This document shows, piece by piece, positions 35,339 through 44,269 of a stretch of 64,000 bases of DNA (position 1 is the stretch's first letter; every line of letters begins with the position of its first letter). The position numbers were made by a program, and so were the translations under genes. This DNA comes from Ornithinibacillus salinisoli. Its GTDB lineage: Bacteria; Bacillota; Bacilli; Bacillales; Amphibacillaceae. Where the stretch lies: the NCBI RefSeq assembly GCF_042682545.1, contig NZ_JBHUHQ010000019.1. One strand, given 5' to 3'. The notes beneath the pieces are model-generated. The model was not told the DNA's origin. It saw only the letters and a list, made by a program, of their open reading frames with translations, and did not search any database.

Positions 35339-35542
35339 GAATAAACCTCCGTTGTCAAAATTCTTTGTTTAAATGAGATAATTAAAAATAATTTTCACTT
35401 TATTATAAGGTAAAAACAAGTTTTTTTCCAAGAATTTATTTCGAGTATAGAAATAAAATTTGTGGGTGATATGGTAAAATGTGTTCATAGAAGGTGATGG
35501 GAGAGGGTCTGTTTTTTACTTTTTCATTCACTTTTAGAGAAT

Positions 35543-35589
35543 CTTAAGAAATTCTTCATTTTTATCTTACCTTTATGTTAAGAATTCTT
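35543..35589. promoter_or_regulatory. Two related TTAAGAA boxes ahead of a sensor-kinase remnant
   Basis: CTTAAGAAATTCTT (35543-35556) and GTTAAGAATTCTT (35577-35589) are similar palindromic boxes 34 bp apart. They precede a promoter-like stretch TTGCTTATACTTATAC. Such paired sites suit an OmpR-type regulator. No intact regulator gene follows. Confidence 0.4.
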
Positions 35590-35618
35590 GCTTATACTTA
35601 TACATGTTAGCAAAATGA

Positions 35619-35807
35619 AAACGTTGGGATGAGCTATTTGAACGATTTAAACGTGGTGATGAATCACGGCATACAGACGGTTCTGGCCTTGGACTAGCTA
35701 TTGCTAAGTCAATTATTGACTTACATGGGGGATTTATGGATATCGCTGTCGATGGTGATCTGTTTAAGGTTACGGTACGATTAGAAGAACAAGAGGAAAA
35801 AAGCTAG
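35619..35807 (+). pseudogene. Remnant: C-terminus of a sensor histidine kinase
   Basis: The open frame, which has no start codon and a stop immediately upstream, encodes the last ~62 residues of a histidine kinase. WDELFERFKRGDESR is the F-box region and GSGLGLAIAKSIIDLHGG is the G2 box of the HATPase domain. Everything upstream (sensor, dimerisation domain, N and G1 boxes) is missing, along with any response-regulator gene. The paired TTAAGAA boxes and a promoter-like sequence come right before it, as if an internal deletion joined the operon promoter to the kinase tail. A weak hairpin follows at 35849-35877. Confidence 0.85.
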
Positions 35808-35848
35808 GATCCTTTATTCGAGAGAGAAATAGAATAGGAATACCATGA

Positions 35849-35877
35849 AGGGATGGCTGCATACGAGTAGCCATCCT
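35849..35877 (+). terminator. Hairpin after the kinase remnant
   Basis: AGGGATGGCT pairs with AGCCATCCTT around a loop; the following tract is only weakly T-rich. Probably the old terminator of the lost two-component operon. Confidence 0.5.
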
Positions 35878-35931
35878 TGTGTGATTTCCACCAGTTGTAA
35901 AGGTTAAAGGAAATAGGGCAATAACTATTCA

Positions 35932-36849
35932 TTATATATATGGATATTTTCGGAGACTTGATTTTTGTTTTATTTCAATTCCTCTAGATAGCATATAAAA
36001 TGAAAATAATAAGAAGATAAATGCCAATAATGGAAAATAAAGAATCCATTGATAGTCATAAATGAACGATCTCCATTGCCCAATTAGTCCAGCCCAATCC
36101 ATACTTCTAGAAATATATACGGGAGGACCACCTAATCGTAGTATGGTTCCACCAAGCAAGATATTAAAGATACCAAGTTGCCCAATAAGCGTTAATACTA
36201 GAATGATTTCTTTTACGAACATGACAAGTAATGTACCTTTCAGATGAGGTAAAATGTGTTTCCAAAGAATGCGCAGTTTTCCAGCCCCTAATGCTTTAGT
36301 TGCCATAATATATAATTCTTTTTTTATTTCATTTGTTTTGCTAAAAACAGCAGAATACACTCCAGGAAAGCCAACAAGAACCATCAAGCTTGATTGTAGA
36401 AAAACCAGTTCTAGAACAGACAATGAAGGATTAATAGTGATACCTATCAGTAAAAAGTAAATGATTAAAAAAGCTGGTATACTGCCTAGTAATCCGAGAG
36501 AGGGACTAGTGCCTTTATGCTGGCGATTGGATAATCCAAACCATATGCCAAGTGCTCCACCAATAATTATTCTGAGTAAAGCCACTCCAATTCCCACAAA
36601 AACCGTATATTTCGCACCATATAGTAGCAAAGTTAATATATCATAGCCCCATTGGTCGGTCCCAAAAAGATGTTCACGTGATGGAGGAAGTGGGGGAGAA
36701 AGAACCCCGAAATCATCCGAACTATTATAGTAATATTCGGTATCCTCAACATAATCTTTCTCATAAGGAGCAAGGAATGGACCAAATAGTGTAATGAATA
36801 GAATAAAACTAATAGAAATGACCCCAATCCATAAGCGCCAATTACTCAT
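35932..36849 (-). CDS. Peptide/nickel-type ABC permease, OppC/DppC-like
   Basis: A 305-residue membrane protein of the BPD permease type. The N-terminus LFITLFGPFLAPYEKDYVE and GTDQWGYDILTLLLYGAKYT are hallmarks of OppC/DppC subunits. The EAA-like loop appears as KALGAGKLRILWKHILPHLKG. It overlaps the OppB-like gene upstream by 8 bp. No substrate-binding protein or ATPase gene adjoins, so partners must be elsewhere or the pair is an orphan. The substrate is unknown. Confidence 0.85.
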   Translation of the reverse strand: MSNWRLWIGVISISFILFITLFGPFLAPYEKDYVEDTEYYYNSSDDFGVLSPPLPPSREHLFGTDQWGYDILTLLLYGAKYTVFVGIGVALLRIIIGGALGIWFGLSNRQHKGTSPSLGLLGSIPAFLIIYFLLIGITINPSLSVLELVFLQSSLMVLVGFPGVYSAVFSKTNEIKKELYIMATKALGAGKLRILWKHILPHLKGTLLVMFVKEIILVLTLIGQLGIFNILLGGTILRLGGPPVYISRSMDWAGLIGQWRSFIYDYQWILYFPLLAFIFLLFSFYMLSRGIEIKQKSSLRKYPYI

Positions 36850-37708
36850 GAGTAAACACCCTTTCTAAAACCATGATCATGAAGCGAATACACCAATAGA
36901 TAAGCAAATATAGTAAAACCAATGAAACTAATGTATTTACAGCAAGGTTATATTGGTAAGCTGTGTCACTACCAAATAGGATACGGGTGACACCTCTAAT
37001 ATTGAATAGATATTCCACAATAAATAGATTACTCATCATAATCGAGGTAACTTTATGTAAATCGGCTTTTAAGTATGGAATAACATTTCTAATAACATGG
37101 TGGATATAAATATATCGTTTCTTAAGTCCTTTTGCTTTTGCTGTTAAAATGTACTCCTCTGACAGTACGTCATATGTTCTTTCAGATAACGTTCGGATCA
37201 AGTAGATTGCTGGTACAAGGGTCATCGTAATCAATGGTAATAAAAAAGCTTTACTTTCCGTGGAAAGTGAAGCAACACTGATCAGAGTGAATCCAATTGC
37301 TTGATTGATAGATACTACACTAAGTTGCAAAATTAATACAAGGATAAAATCAGGTATCGTACCTAGGAAACCGATTATATCCTTTATCCAATCTTTTTTT
37401 GATTTACTGAGCCAAGTAGAAAAAACAATACCAATAGATACTGTCAACATGCCTGCAATTAATAGATATTGGAATGAAGTTAAAAAGTAATCTGGTAGAT
37501 CTTTAAGTATGTTATAAGAACGACCTTTTCCCTCTTCGTAAATGAACGATTCTCCATGAAACAATCCAACCACATAATTTTTTGCAAATTCTATCATAGA
37601 TTGGGTATTGATTGTCAGTTCACCATCAGTAACTTGAAGTGAAATCGGTAAAGCGGCTAATAAAAAAATACCTACAAAGAGGCAAACGAGAGAAAAAGTA
37701 ATTCGCAT
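36842..37708 (-). CDS. Peptide/nickel-type ABC permease, OppB/DppB-like
   Basis: A 288-residue permease with an N-terminal membrane anchor, a periplasm-side domain and five further helices. The EAA loop is EEYILTAKAKGLKKRYIYIHHVIRN, and the C-terminus VEYLFNIRGVTRILF is conserved in OppB subunits. It is first in the two-gene operon with the OppC-like gene. The first conserved helix and the large N-terminal loop are somewhat divergent from standard OppB, suggesting a specialised transporter. Confidence 0.83.
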   Translation of the reverse strand: MRITFSLVCLFVGIFLLAALPISLQVTDGELTINTQSMIEFAKNYVVGLFHGESFIYEEGKGRSYNILKDLPDYFLTSFQYLLIAGMLTVSIGIVFSTWLSKSKKDWIKDIIGFLGTIPDFILVLILQLSVVSINQAIGFTLISVASLSTESKAFLLPLITMTLVPAIYLIRTLSERTYDVLSEEYILTAKAKGLKKRYIYIHHVIRNVIPYLKADLHKVTSIMMSNLFIVEYLFNIRGVTRILFGSDTAYQYNLAVNTLVSLVLLYLLIYWCIRFMIMVLERVFTHE

Positions 37709-37950
37709 AATTTTTCATCCTTAACATTCGACATTTCGAATAAATACTATCATTTACTGAAAATTAGTTCAAGATGAAATATACTAAATAAAATGTATAA
37801 AATTTTATTTTTTTCGATAAGAATTCGAGTGATAGTTAAATTATAATGGGATGTTTCGAATTAAGTAATTAGTGTAAAATAGCATAATAAGTGATCTTAA
37901 GTGGAAAATACTTGTGGATCAAAAAATAGTGAAAAAGTAAAGGAGATACA

Positions 37951-39420
37951 ATGACAAACGAAACGAATGAAACAGGTTGGAACTTAGTCAATAGTTATGC
38001 TCACTTACCGGAAACATTTTTTGCTAATCAAAAACCAACACCTGTACAATCACCAAAGCTGTGTGTTTTCAATAAATCTTTGGCAACCTCTTTAGGGTTG
38101 AACTTACAAAATCTTCAAAACCATGATGGTGTAGCAATGTTTGCAGGTAACCTCATACCAGAAGGTGCTGAACCTCTTGCTCAAGCTTATGCGGGACACC
38201 AATTCGGGCATTTTACAATGCTAGGGGATGGCAGGGCTGTATTGATTGGTGAACAAATTACTCCCTCTGGTGAACGATTTGATATTCAACTTAAAGGGGC
38301 AGGCAGAACGCCATATTCCCGCGGAGGGGATGGAAGAGCAACGCTTGGTCCCATGCTACGGGAATACATTATTAGTGAAGCAATGCATGCACTTGGGATT
38401 CCTACAACTCGTAGTTTAGCAGTAGTGACAACTGGGGAGCCTGTGCTACGTGAAACGGAACTACCTGGTGCTATTCTAACTCGGGTTGCTGCCAGTCATC
38501 TTCGAGTTGGGACATTTGAATATGTTGCCAACTGGGGTACAGAGGAAGAACTTCAAACGCTAGCTGATTATACGATAAACCGCCATTTCTCTGATTTGGA
38601 AGCGGAAGAAAACAAGTATTTATCGCTACTTCATGAAGTCATTAAGCGTCAGGCTGAACTGTTAACGAAATGGCAGCTTGTAGGTTTTATTCATGGAGTG
38701 ATGAACACCGACAATATGACGATTAGTGGAGAGACGATTGATTATGGGCCATGCGCATTTATGGATGAATATGATCCCGAAACGGTATTCAGTTCAATCG
38801 ATAGGGGAGGACGGTATGCTTATGGTAATCAGCCAGGTATTGGGCAATGGAATCTCGCCCGTTTTGCAGAAACCTTATTGCCGCTCTTACATGATGATCA
38901 GGAGCAGGCGATAAAAATGGCACAAGATGCACTTTCAAAGTACGCTGAGGTTTATCATCGTAATTGGATCACAGGAATGAGAGCAAAACTAGGGATCTTT
39001 AACAAAGAGGAACAAGATGAAACCCTTATCGCAGACCTGTTAGGATTGATGAAGAAATATCGTTCAGACTATACAAATACCTTCCGCTCGATAACATTAG
39101 ATAGGCTGGAAGGCGATGACTTATTTGGTACGGATGAATTTAAACAATGGCATATGAAATGGCAAGAAAGGTTAGACAGGCAGGAAGAAATGAAAACTTC
39201 CTCAGAGCAATTAATGCGTAAGAGCAACCCTGCAGTAATCCCACGTAATCATCGAGTTGAAGAAGCGCTTGAAGCCGCTGTAGAACAAGAGGATTACTCT
39301 GTCATGGAACGGCTTCTTGATGTACTTTCAAAGCCATACGCATATTCTTCAGAGCAGGAGGAGTATTGTGAGTTACCTGATCCATCTAACGTTCCTTACC
39401 AAACTTACTGTGGTACTTGA
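37951..39420 (+). CDS. selO: SelO/YdiU protein adenylyltransferase
   Basis: Pseudokinase-fold enzyme that transfers AMP from ATP to protein hydroxyls, linked to redox control. The 489-residue protein has GHQFGHFTMLGDGRAV, QLKGAGRTPYSRGGDGRATLG, HGVMNTDNMTISG and IDYGPCAFMD, the nucleotide- and metal-binding motifs of the family. No C-terminal selenocysteine region is expected in bacteria; it does end CGT, so the penultimate-cysteine feature is retained. The ATG follows AAAGGAG. It is transcribed alone, convergent with the CAP-domain gene 9 bp away. Confidence 0.95.
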   Translation: MTNETNETGWNLVNSYAHLPETFFANQKPTPVQSPKLCVFNKSLATSLGLNLQNLQNHDGVAMFAGNLIPEGAEPLAQAYAGHQFGHFTMLGDGRAVLIGEQITPSGERFDIQLKGAGRTPYSRGGDGRATLGPMLREYIISEAMHALGIPTTRSLAVVTTGEPVLRETELPGAILTRVAASHLRVGTFEYVANWGTEEELQTLADYTINRHFSDLEAEENKYLSLLHEVIKRQAELLTKWQLVGFIHGVMNTDNMTISGETIDYGPCAFMDEYDPETVFSSIDRGGRYAYGNQPGIGQWNLARFAETLLPLLHDDQEQAIKMAQDALSKYAEVYHRNWITGMRAKLGIFNKEEQDETLIADLLGLMKKYRSDYTNTFRSITLDRLEGDDLFGTDEFKQWHMKWQERLDRQEEMKTSSEQLMRKSNPAVIPRNHRVEEALEAAVEQEDYSVMERLLDVLSKPYAYSSEQEEYCELPDPSNVPYQTYCGT

Positions 39421-39429
39421 TTTTCGACC

Positions 39430-40560
39430 TTATTTGGTTAAAAAGTTTTCCGTATAATATGGTTGTGATTCTTCGTTGAATGCAACACCAACAGCGAGTG
39501 ATCGAAAATCAGAATGTAATATATTTTCTCGATGGCCAAGAGAATTCATTAGACCTTCATGGGCAAAAATACTGCTTGATTGACCTGCTGCAAGATTCTC
39601 ACCAGCCATTTGGAAGGCAATTTCATCTTCTGTCATTCGGTCAAAAGGTGATTGTCCTTCCAAATTTGTATGGCTAAAATAGTTATTATCTGCCATGTCA
39701 CTACTGTGGTCGCGAGCAGTTTTTCTAACAGATTCATCCCAAGTTAATATGGGTAGGCCATGGTTTACTCGTGCTGCATTAGTTAGATCGAATAATTGGT
39801 ATTCGAAGCCTTCTTTTAATTCCTCACTTGGTTCGCCAAAAAATGCTTCCTTTTGCTGTTCGAGTTCTTCACTTATAATTTGAATGGCTGTAACCTTATT
39901 GTTTTCATGTTTATCATAAAATATCGTTACATAATTTTGATCGATCAGGAATGTATGATATTTTCCATTATCTTGAATCTGGTAGTTGATGAATCCCTTG
40001 CGGATGCTGTTAAGTGGTTCATCAAACGTAGCCAGGACAGAATCCCTTGAACTTTCAAACGTGATTTCATGTGTAGAAGTTAGTAGGTCTTGATTGGTGT
40101 ATAACCCTACCACTCTATTTTGATCATCATAAGCAGCCATGAAAAAGTTTTGGTAGTTTTCGTGGTAGGTAACCCAATCGACCCCATATTCATTTAAAGA
40201 AGTCCGCTGCGGTTCACCTACTTGTTGTTCCACTTTGGATCGTTCATCGCCCAGTTCCACATTATGAATGGAAAAGGATTGTTCAGTTGGCGTGTTTAAT
40301 TTTGGCTTCTCGGCTACAGGCTGATTTTGTTGGGCGTTATCCTGTTGAGTTTCATCTAGTTTACCTAGTAATTGTTGAAGCTTTTGATTTATTGCCTCTA
40401 CTGTATCCATTACGATTGGATTTTCTTTTATCGCAATTACATCGGAGTGAATTTCTTCATAAACACCCGTAAATCCAGATCGTTCGAATGCTCCTCCATA
40501 AAAATGCCAAAGTGCTCCTACAATGAGTATTAAAAAAATTATATTTCGTAACTTCGGCAT
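39430..40560 (-). CDS. Membrane-anchored CAP-domain protein (YlbC-like)
   Basis: A 376-residue protein with an N-terminal membrane anchor (residues 5-22) and a Gln/Asn-rich linker. A CAP-associated domain follows (about 95-235, VELGDERSKVEQQVGEP). The C-terminal CAP/SCP domain starts at about residue 245 (LTNAARVNHGLPILTWDE, HSSDMADNNYFSHTN, GENLAAGQ, NSLGHRENIL). The surface His and Glu residues of CAP proteins are present. Roles of bacterial CAP proteins are poorly known; several are cell-surface proteins of sporeformers. Confidence 0.88.
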   Translation of the reverse strand: MPKLRNIIFLILIVGALWHFYGGAFERSGFTGVYEEIHSDVIAIKENPIVMDTVEAINQKLQQLLGKLDETQQDNAQQNQPVAEKPKLNTPTEQSFSIHNVELGDERSKVEQQVGEPQRTSLNEYGVDWVTYHENYQNFFMAAYDDQNRVVGLYTNQDLLTSTHEITFESSRDSVLATFDEPLNSIRKGFINYQIQDNGKYHTFLIDQNYVTIFYDKHENNKVTAIQIISEELEQQKEAFFGEPSEELKEGFEYQLFDLTNAARVNHGLPILTWDESVRKTARDHSSDMADNNYFSHTNLEGQSPFDRMTEDEIAFQMAGENLAAGQSSSIFAHEGLMNSLGHRENILHSDFRSLAVGVAFNEESQPYYTENFLTK

Positions 40561-40735
40561 GTTTTCACTCCTGACTTATCTTACCTATTAATATTCGATA
40601 ATTGTAGCAAGTTTCATAGTGTTGAACAAATAAACAATAGAAAGTTCTGTACTATCATTAATTGACACAAGTTTCTAACCGTAATCATAATTATGGGTAT
40701 GAGTGTACAGATTTTCAAGAAAAGGAGTTGTTTCT

Positions 40736-41212
40736 TTGTATCCATATTATTTTTATCGCGTTAACGGGTGGGAACAGGTTTTAAGTTTATTACGCCAAAG
40801 CTTATATGCTGAGGAAATGGTATGTGCGATGAGTTCGGAACTTTTTCATATTCCAGAAACGCAAGATCTAGAAGGGAATAGAGAAATGCACGACCATCTT
40901 GTTCCAGCCTCATATCACCGTGTGACAGCTGTCGGTTCTTCACAGAGACTTGTAAATGGTGAGCAACGATCTTCTATTGTAGAAACACTGGTAGCATGTA
41001 TAAATAATGCTGAAAATCAAGATACAGAAGTTCGTGCTGGATTAAATACAATGGAGGAAAACGCAAGTTCTGAATATAAACCATTTATTAACATGATTAT
41101 CCAATGGCAAGGGCAAGCCGAAGCATATTTATCTCAAGCAAAAGAATCCATACAAACCATGGGAGTTTCATTGAATGGCAATGAACAGCAGAATGGTGAA
41201 TACAATTATTAA
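40736..41212 (+). CDS. Hypothetical 158-residue protein
   Basis: Starts at a TTG (40736) preceded by AAAAGGAG at good spacing. The product begins MYPYYFYRVNGWEQVLSLL, then a helical region with EEMVCAMSSELF and a C-terminal helical part (MIIQWQGQAEAYLSQAKESI). The predominantly helical layout and the aromatic start recall spore-coat ferritin-like proteins, but I cannot assign a family. A weak terminator-like hairpin lies at 41249-41277. Confidence 0.7.
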   Translation: MYPYYFYRVNGWEQVLSLLRQSLYAEEMVCAMSSELFHIPETQDLEGNREMHDHLVPASYHRVTAVGSSQRLVNGEQRSSIVETLVACINNAENQDTEVRAGLNTMEENASSEYKPFINMIIQWQGQAEAYLSQAKESIQTMGVSLNGNEQQNGEYNY

Positions 41213-41422
41213 TGAAGAGTTTTAGGTTAACTAATTATAGTTTAACATTAAAGGGTGGAGATTCTGCCTTTTTTTGTGGAATTGTGGAGCGGAGAGAGGT
41301 GAAATTTCAGTTGTGAACGAATATATTTGAGTTTATGAACGGATCTGCAGTATGCTACTCTCTTTTTTCTTATTGACAGGAATTACTAGTTTACATATAA
41401 TGAAGTCAGCAATTTCATATCA

Positions 41423-41495
41423 TGATTCCGTAGCTCAGCTGGGAGAGCGCCACCTTGACAGGGTGGAGGTCGTTGGTTCGAGCCCAATCGGAATC
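41423..41495 (+). tRNA. tRNA-Val (anticodon GAC)
   Basis: Cloverleaf folds cleanly: acceptor GATTCCG/CGGAATC, D-arm GCTC/GAGC, anticodon stem CCACC/GGTGG with loop TTGACAG (anticodon GAC), T-arm with TTCGAGC. The discriminator base is A. CCA is not encoded directly after it (the sequence continues TCCA). A terminator-like hairpin follows at about 41509-41560. Confidence 0.96.
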
Positions 41496-41500
41496 ATCCA
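41459..41500 (+). repeat. Left copy of the tRNA-Val 3'-half repeat
   Basis: These 42 bp (anticodon-stem 3' side to just past the discriminator) recur at 44121-44162 with one mismatch (C versus T in the T-loop). This is the arrangement expected of attachment sites flanking an element integrated at a tRNA gene. Confidence 0.7.
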
Positions 41501-41508
41501 ATGAAAGA

Positions 41509-41560
41509 AGCCTCAATCCTTTATTTAAAAGGGATTGGGGCTATTTTGTTTCTTTTAATA
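41509..41560 (+). terminator. Terminator of tRNA-Val
   Basis: AGCCTCAATCC-TTT pairs with AAAGGGATTGGGGCT, followed by ATTTTGTTTCTTTT. Confidence 0.8.
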
Positions 41561-41958
41561 AAACTAATCTAATGATAGAAGCTTGTTGTTCACATTTTGT
41601 AACCCATTAGTATGTCAAAGTGCTTATTATAGAAATTTTTATATCAAGATTCGTACTTATTAAATACGAATATCAATGATGGAAAATGAAGTATGTAAAT
41701 AGATATTGAGACAAGATGTACTTAAAGGTTACAGGAATTAAAAAAGAGAAATGGTATTACAGGTGGTCTATTCGAAATTTAAAACCCAATTTACAGTATT
41801 TATAACGTAGTGGTTAGTGCTATTATTATATATCATTTTTTTCTTACCGGACCCTAAAGGATATTATAGTTAACATTAGAAGGTTTTTATTTGGTTAAAT
41901 TAGAATAAATGCATACGAAAGGGCAAGATGAAATTTAGTATGCAATGGTTTATGCTTT
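41561..41958. other. AT-rich stretch inside the tRNA-Val-bounded segment
   Basis: About 400 bp with no supported gene, no integrase frame and no clear regulatory motif. Confidence 0.5.
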
Positions 41959-42933
41959 TCAATAATCCTTCCAATTACTAATAGTTTGAGAAATTAATTG
42001 TTTAATGTCTTTCACACGATTTGCTCCAATATAGCTATTATTAAGTAAGTCACACAAAGAAACTAGATCAACTAACTTGGAAATTCTTTTCCATTCTTGT
42101 TGCAATATTACTCCGCCCGATTGTAAACCTTCAATAAAAGCATGCTCAAACACATCGATATGAGGGAAATTCTCATAGCGTAACATATTGCCAATATCTA
42201 CATGTACCGGACCGGCAAATGCAAATTCCCAGTCAATAATGCCGGTTACTTTGCATTGCTCTTTATTTTCAGAAATCAAAATATTTAACCCATTGTAGTC
42301 ACTATGTACAAGAGCAGGAGATTCATCGATATTGTATAAATAGTGATTGTTCTTAAGTGCGAATTCCCATAATTCACTCGTTAACTCTTTTCCAAGCCAG
42401 TGACTAGTGTGTCCATCAAATAAAAATCCCTCCATGAACGAAAGAAAAGAATTCGGAGTTATTTTTAATGGATCATTAACTTCTAAATCTTCATTGAAAA
42501 AGCCTGATTCTTTGAACGTATTCTTTCTTATTTCTGAAAGCCATGAACCGACTGAAAATGCTGATTGTTTTATTGCATTAATATCATTACTGTACATGAT
42601 CTTTTTAAGCTGAATACCTTCTCTCCATTCCATAATTGAAAAGGATTGATTACCTTGAATCTCACTATAATAGATTTCAGGTACAGGCAAATGTTTATGT
42701 AATTTTCTGTGCAAACTGTTTTCCAGCTTACAATTTTTCTCGTTACTGATCCTTAAAACCAAGGGGTTTTCTAAGGATTCGATTTGCAATTTATAATTTG
42801 AATTGACTAACCCACCCCCTAATAATTCAGCAGATTCTAGCTTTTTATTAGACATAAAAGATTGCAGTAACTCCTCAATCTCTTTCTTACTCAATGTATA
42901 AAGAGGCTTTGTTCTTTCCCAATTCTCTTTCAT
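41959..42933 (-). CDS. APH-family (aminoglycoside/choline kinase-like) phosphotransferase
   Basis: A 324-residue small-molecule kinase of the APH fold. A glycine-rich start (ELLGGGLVNSNYKLQI) and the LVLRISNEK lysine region precede the catalytic loop ALVHSDYNGLNILI (HxDxxxxN). The metal-binding Asp lies in GIIDWEFAFAGPVHVDIGNML. All catalytic residues are intact. The substrate could be an antibiotic, choline, homoserine or a sugar; sequence alone does not tell. The ATG follows GGAGGAAAA. It lies alone within the accessory segment between the two tRNA-Val repeats. Confidence 0.85.
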   Translation of the reverse strand: MKENWERTKPLYTLSKKEIEELLQSFMSNKKLESAELLGGGLVNSNYKLQIESLENPLVLRISNEKNCKLENSLHRKLHKHLPVPEIYYSEIQGNQSFSIMEWREGIQLKKIMYSNDINAIKQSAFSVGSWLSEIRKNTFKESGFFNEDLEVNDPLKITPNSFLSFMEGFLFDGHTSHWLGKELTSELWEFALKNNHYLYNIDESPALVHSDYNGLNILISENKEQCKVTGIIDWEFAFAGPVHVDIGNMLRYENFPHIDVFEHAFIEGLQSGGVILQQEWKRISKLVDLVSLCDLLNNSYIGANRVKDIKQLISQTISNWKDY

Positions 42934-43345
42934 TATTTTCCTCCATTTCTATTCATAGTTTTTATAGCTTTGAGATTTTCCCCTTAGATGTTGTTCTGTA
43001 TTGGTTGAAGCTGTAACATGAATTTAAACAAATTTATGGCTTGACTTACTAGTAAGTATGTTAACTCAAAGGGCAAAATCCCTTATTAAAGATCAAGTAC
43101 TCTATATAAATCTTAATACTTCTAGATTAAATTGAACAGAAAAAAATTAGTTTGTTTCATACTCCACAATTCATCCTCTCCGAATCTCTAGTACATTATT
43201 ATCACTTCTTAATGTGTTTCTTATGTTGTGCTAATGCTACATTTATAATTTACGCAAAAATGTAAAAATACAAAAAATAAAAGGTTTTTATAATAAAATA
43301 TAGAATAATAGATATAGCTAAGGAACAAAATTAATGAAGTTTGAA

Positions 43346-43394
43346 AGATCAAGGATGCTTGCTTAATTAATTTCAATCCAAGCATTCTTGATCT
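43346..43394. terminator. Large inverted repeat, terminator-like
   Basis: GATCAAGGATGCTTG pairs with CAAGCATTCTTGATC (two mismatches) around a 17-base loop, without a strong T tail. No gene ends nearby on either side, so it may be left over from a lost gene. The rest of 42934-43466 shows no supported feature. Confidence 0.5.
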
Positions 43395-43466
43395 ATCAAT
43401 TTAGAACTTTTCAATACAAATATCTACCCTTCACAAAAGAGGTGAGCATCATAAAAAAGCTAATAA

Positions 43467-44021
43467 TTATTATACGTCTTACTGCTAATTGGAGAAATAA
43501 TAACAAGAGAATTTGAGAATAGGTCAATTAATCTATTATTTACATTACCATTAAATCGGACAAAATTAATTTGGAGTAAGTATTTTAGTGCGCTTACTAT
43601 TTCAATTTTCACGTTTATCTTCATAATAGCTGTAGGATTGCTTATCGGAAAATTGTTCGGGGCAGAAGGAACCTTTGCTTATCCAGTTCTGATTGAGAAA
43701 GATGGACATTTCTATTATATGTCCACTGTGCACTATTTACTTTTTGTCATTGCATTATATATGTTTTATAGTTTAGTATTCAAACATTTACTCGGTGCAT
43801 TGTTAGCAATAGTTGCTACCCTTATAGGTGGATATCAATTGGGAAATTTGACTAATTGGATACCATTTTCTTGGATTAATCCGTTTCAATACACTATCCC
43901 CAAAGAAGCAATCCTATATCAAAATAACCAACTGTTCTATCAAGGTATTCCAGTTACTTTATTAGTGACATTGTTATTAATCGTTGTTTCTATACTTAGG
44001 ATAAAGCGGAATTACAATTAG
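43467..44021 (+). pseudogene. N-terminally truncated ABC-2 type permease
   Basis: An open frame of 184 codons with no plausible start codon near its beginning (a stop precedes it at 43464). It encodes typical ABC-2 permease sequence: GEIITREFENRSINLLFTLP is the coupling-helix region, followed by hydrophobic helices and the closing part WINPFQYTIPKEAIL. The first membrane helix and the N-terminus are missing and no ATPase gene adjoins. It looks like the 3' part of a bacteriocin-immunity or antibiotic-export ABC gene left by deletion. Confidence 0.8.
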
Positions 44022-44120
44022 TGGGGATAGGTACTTCCCTACTGATTATTAGTTGCATCGAATAACATTGTTAAAATTTACAGAGAGTTCAATAACTATT
44101 AACTTGCTCTAGAGAATTTT

Positions 44121-44162
44121 AGGGTGGAGGTCGTTGGTTCGAGTCCAATCGGAATCATCCAA
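44121..44162 (+). repeat. Right copy of the tRNA-Val 3'-half repeat (tRNA fragment)
   Basis: Matches 41459-41500 at 41 of 42 positions. No 5' half is present, so it cannot be a functional tRNA. It is followed, as the intact tRNA is, by a CCTCAATCC-type hairpin terminator (about 44170-44205) and by further weak similarity (CTTGTTGTT, ACCCA). Confidence 0.9.
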
Positions 44163-44269
44163 AGTAAAATCCTCAATCCAGTTATAAAACGAATTGAGGA
44201 TTTATTTATCTTGTAATAGGCTAATGTCCACTTGTTGTTACCCAGTGTTAAAAGATTGTTTCTTCAAAT

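Noticed and set aside
41501..44120. A complete integrative element at tRNA-Val
   Set aside because: No integrase, excisionase or replication gene is present; only a remnant is supported.
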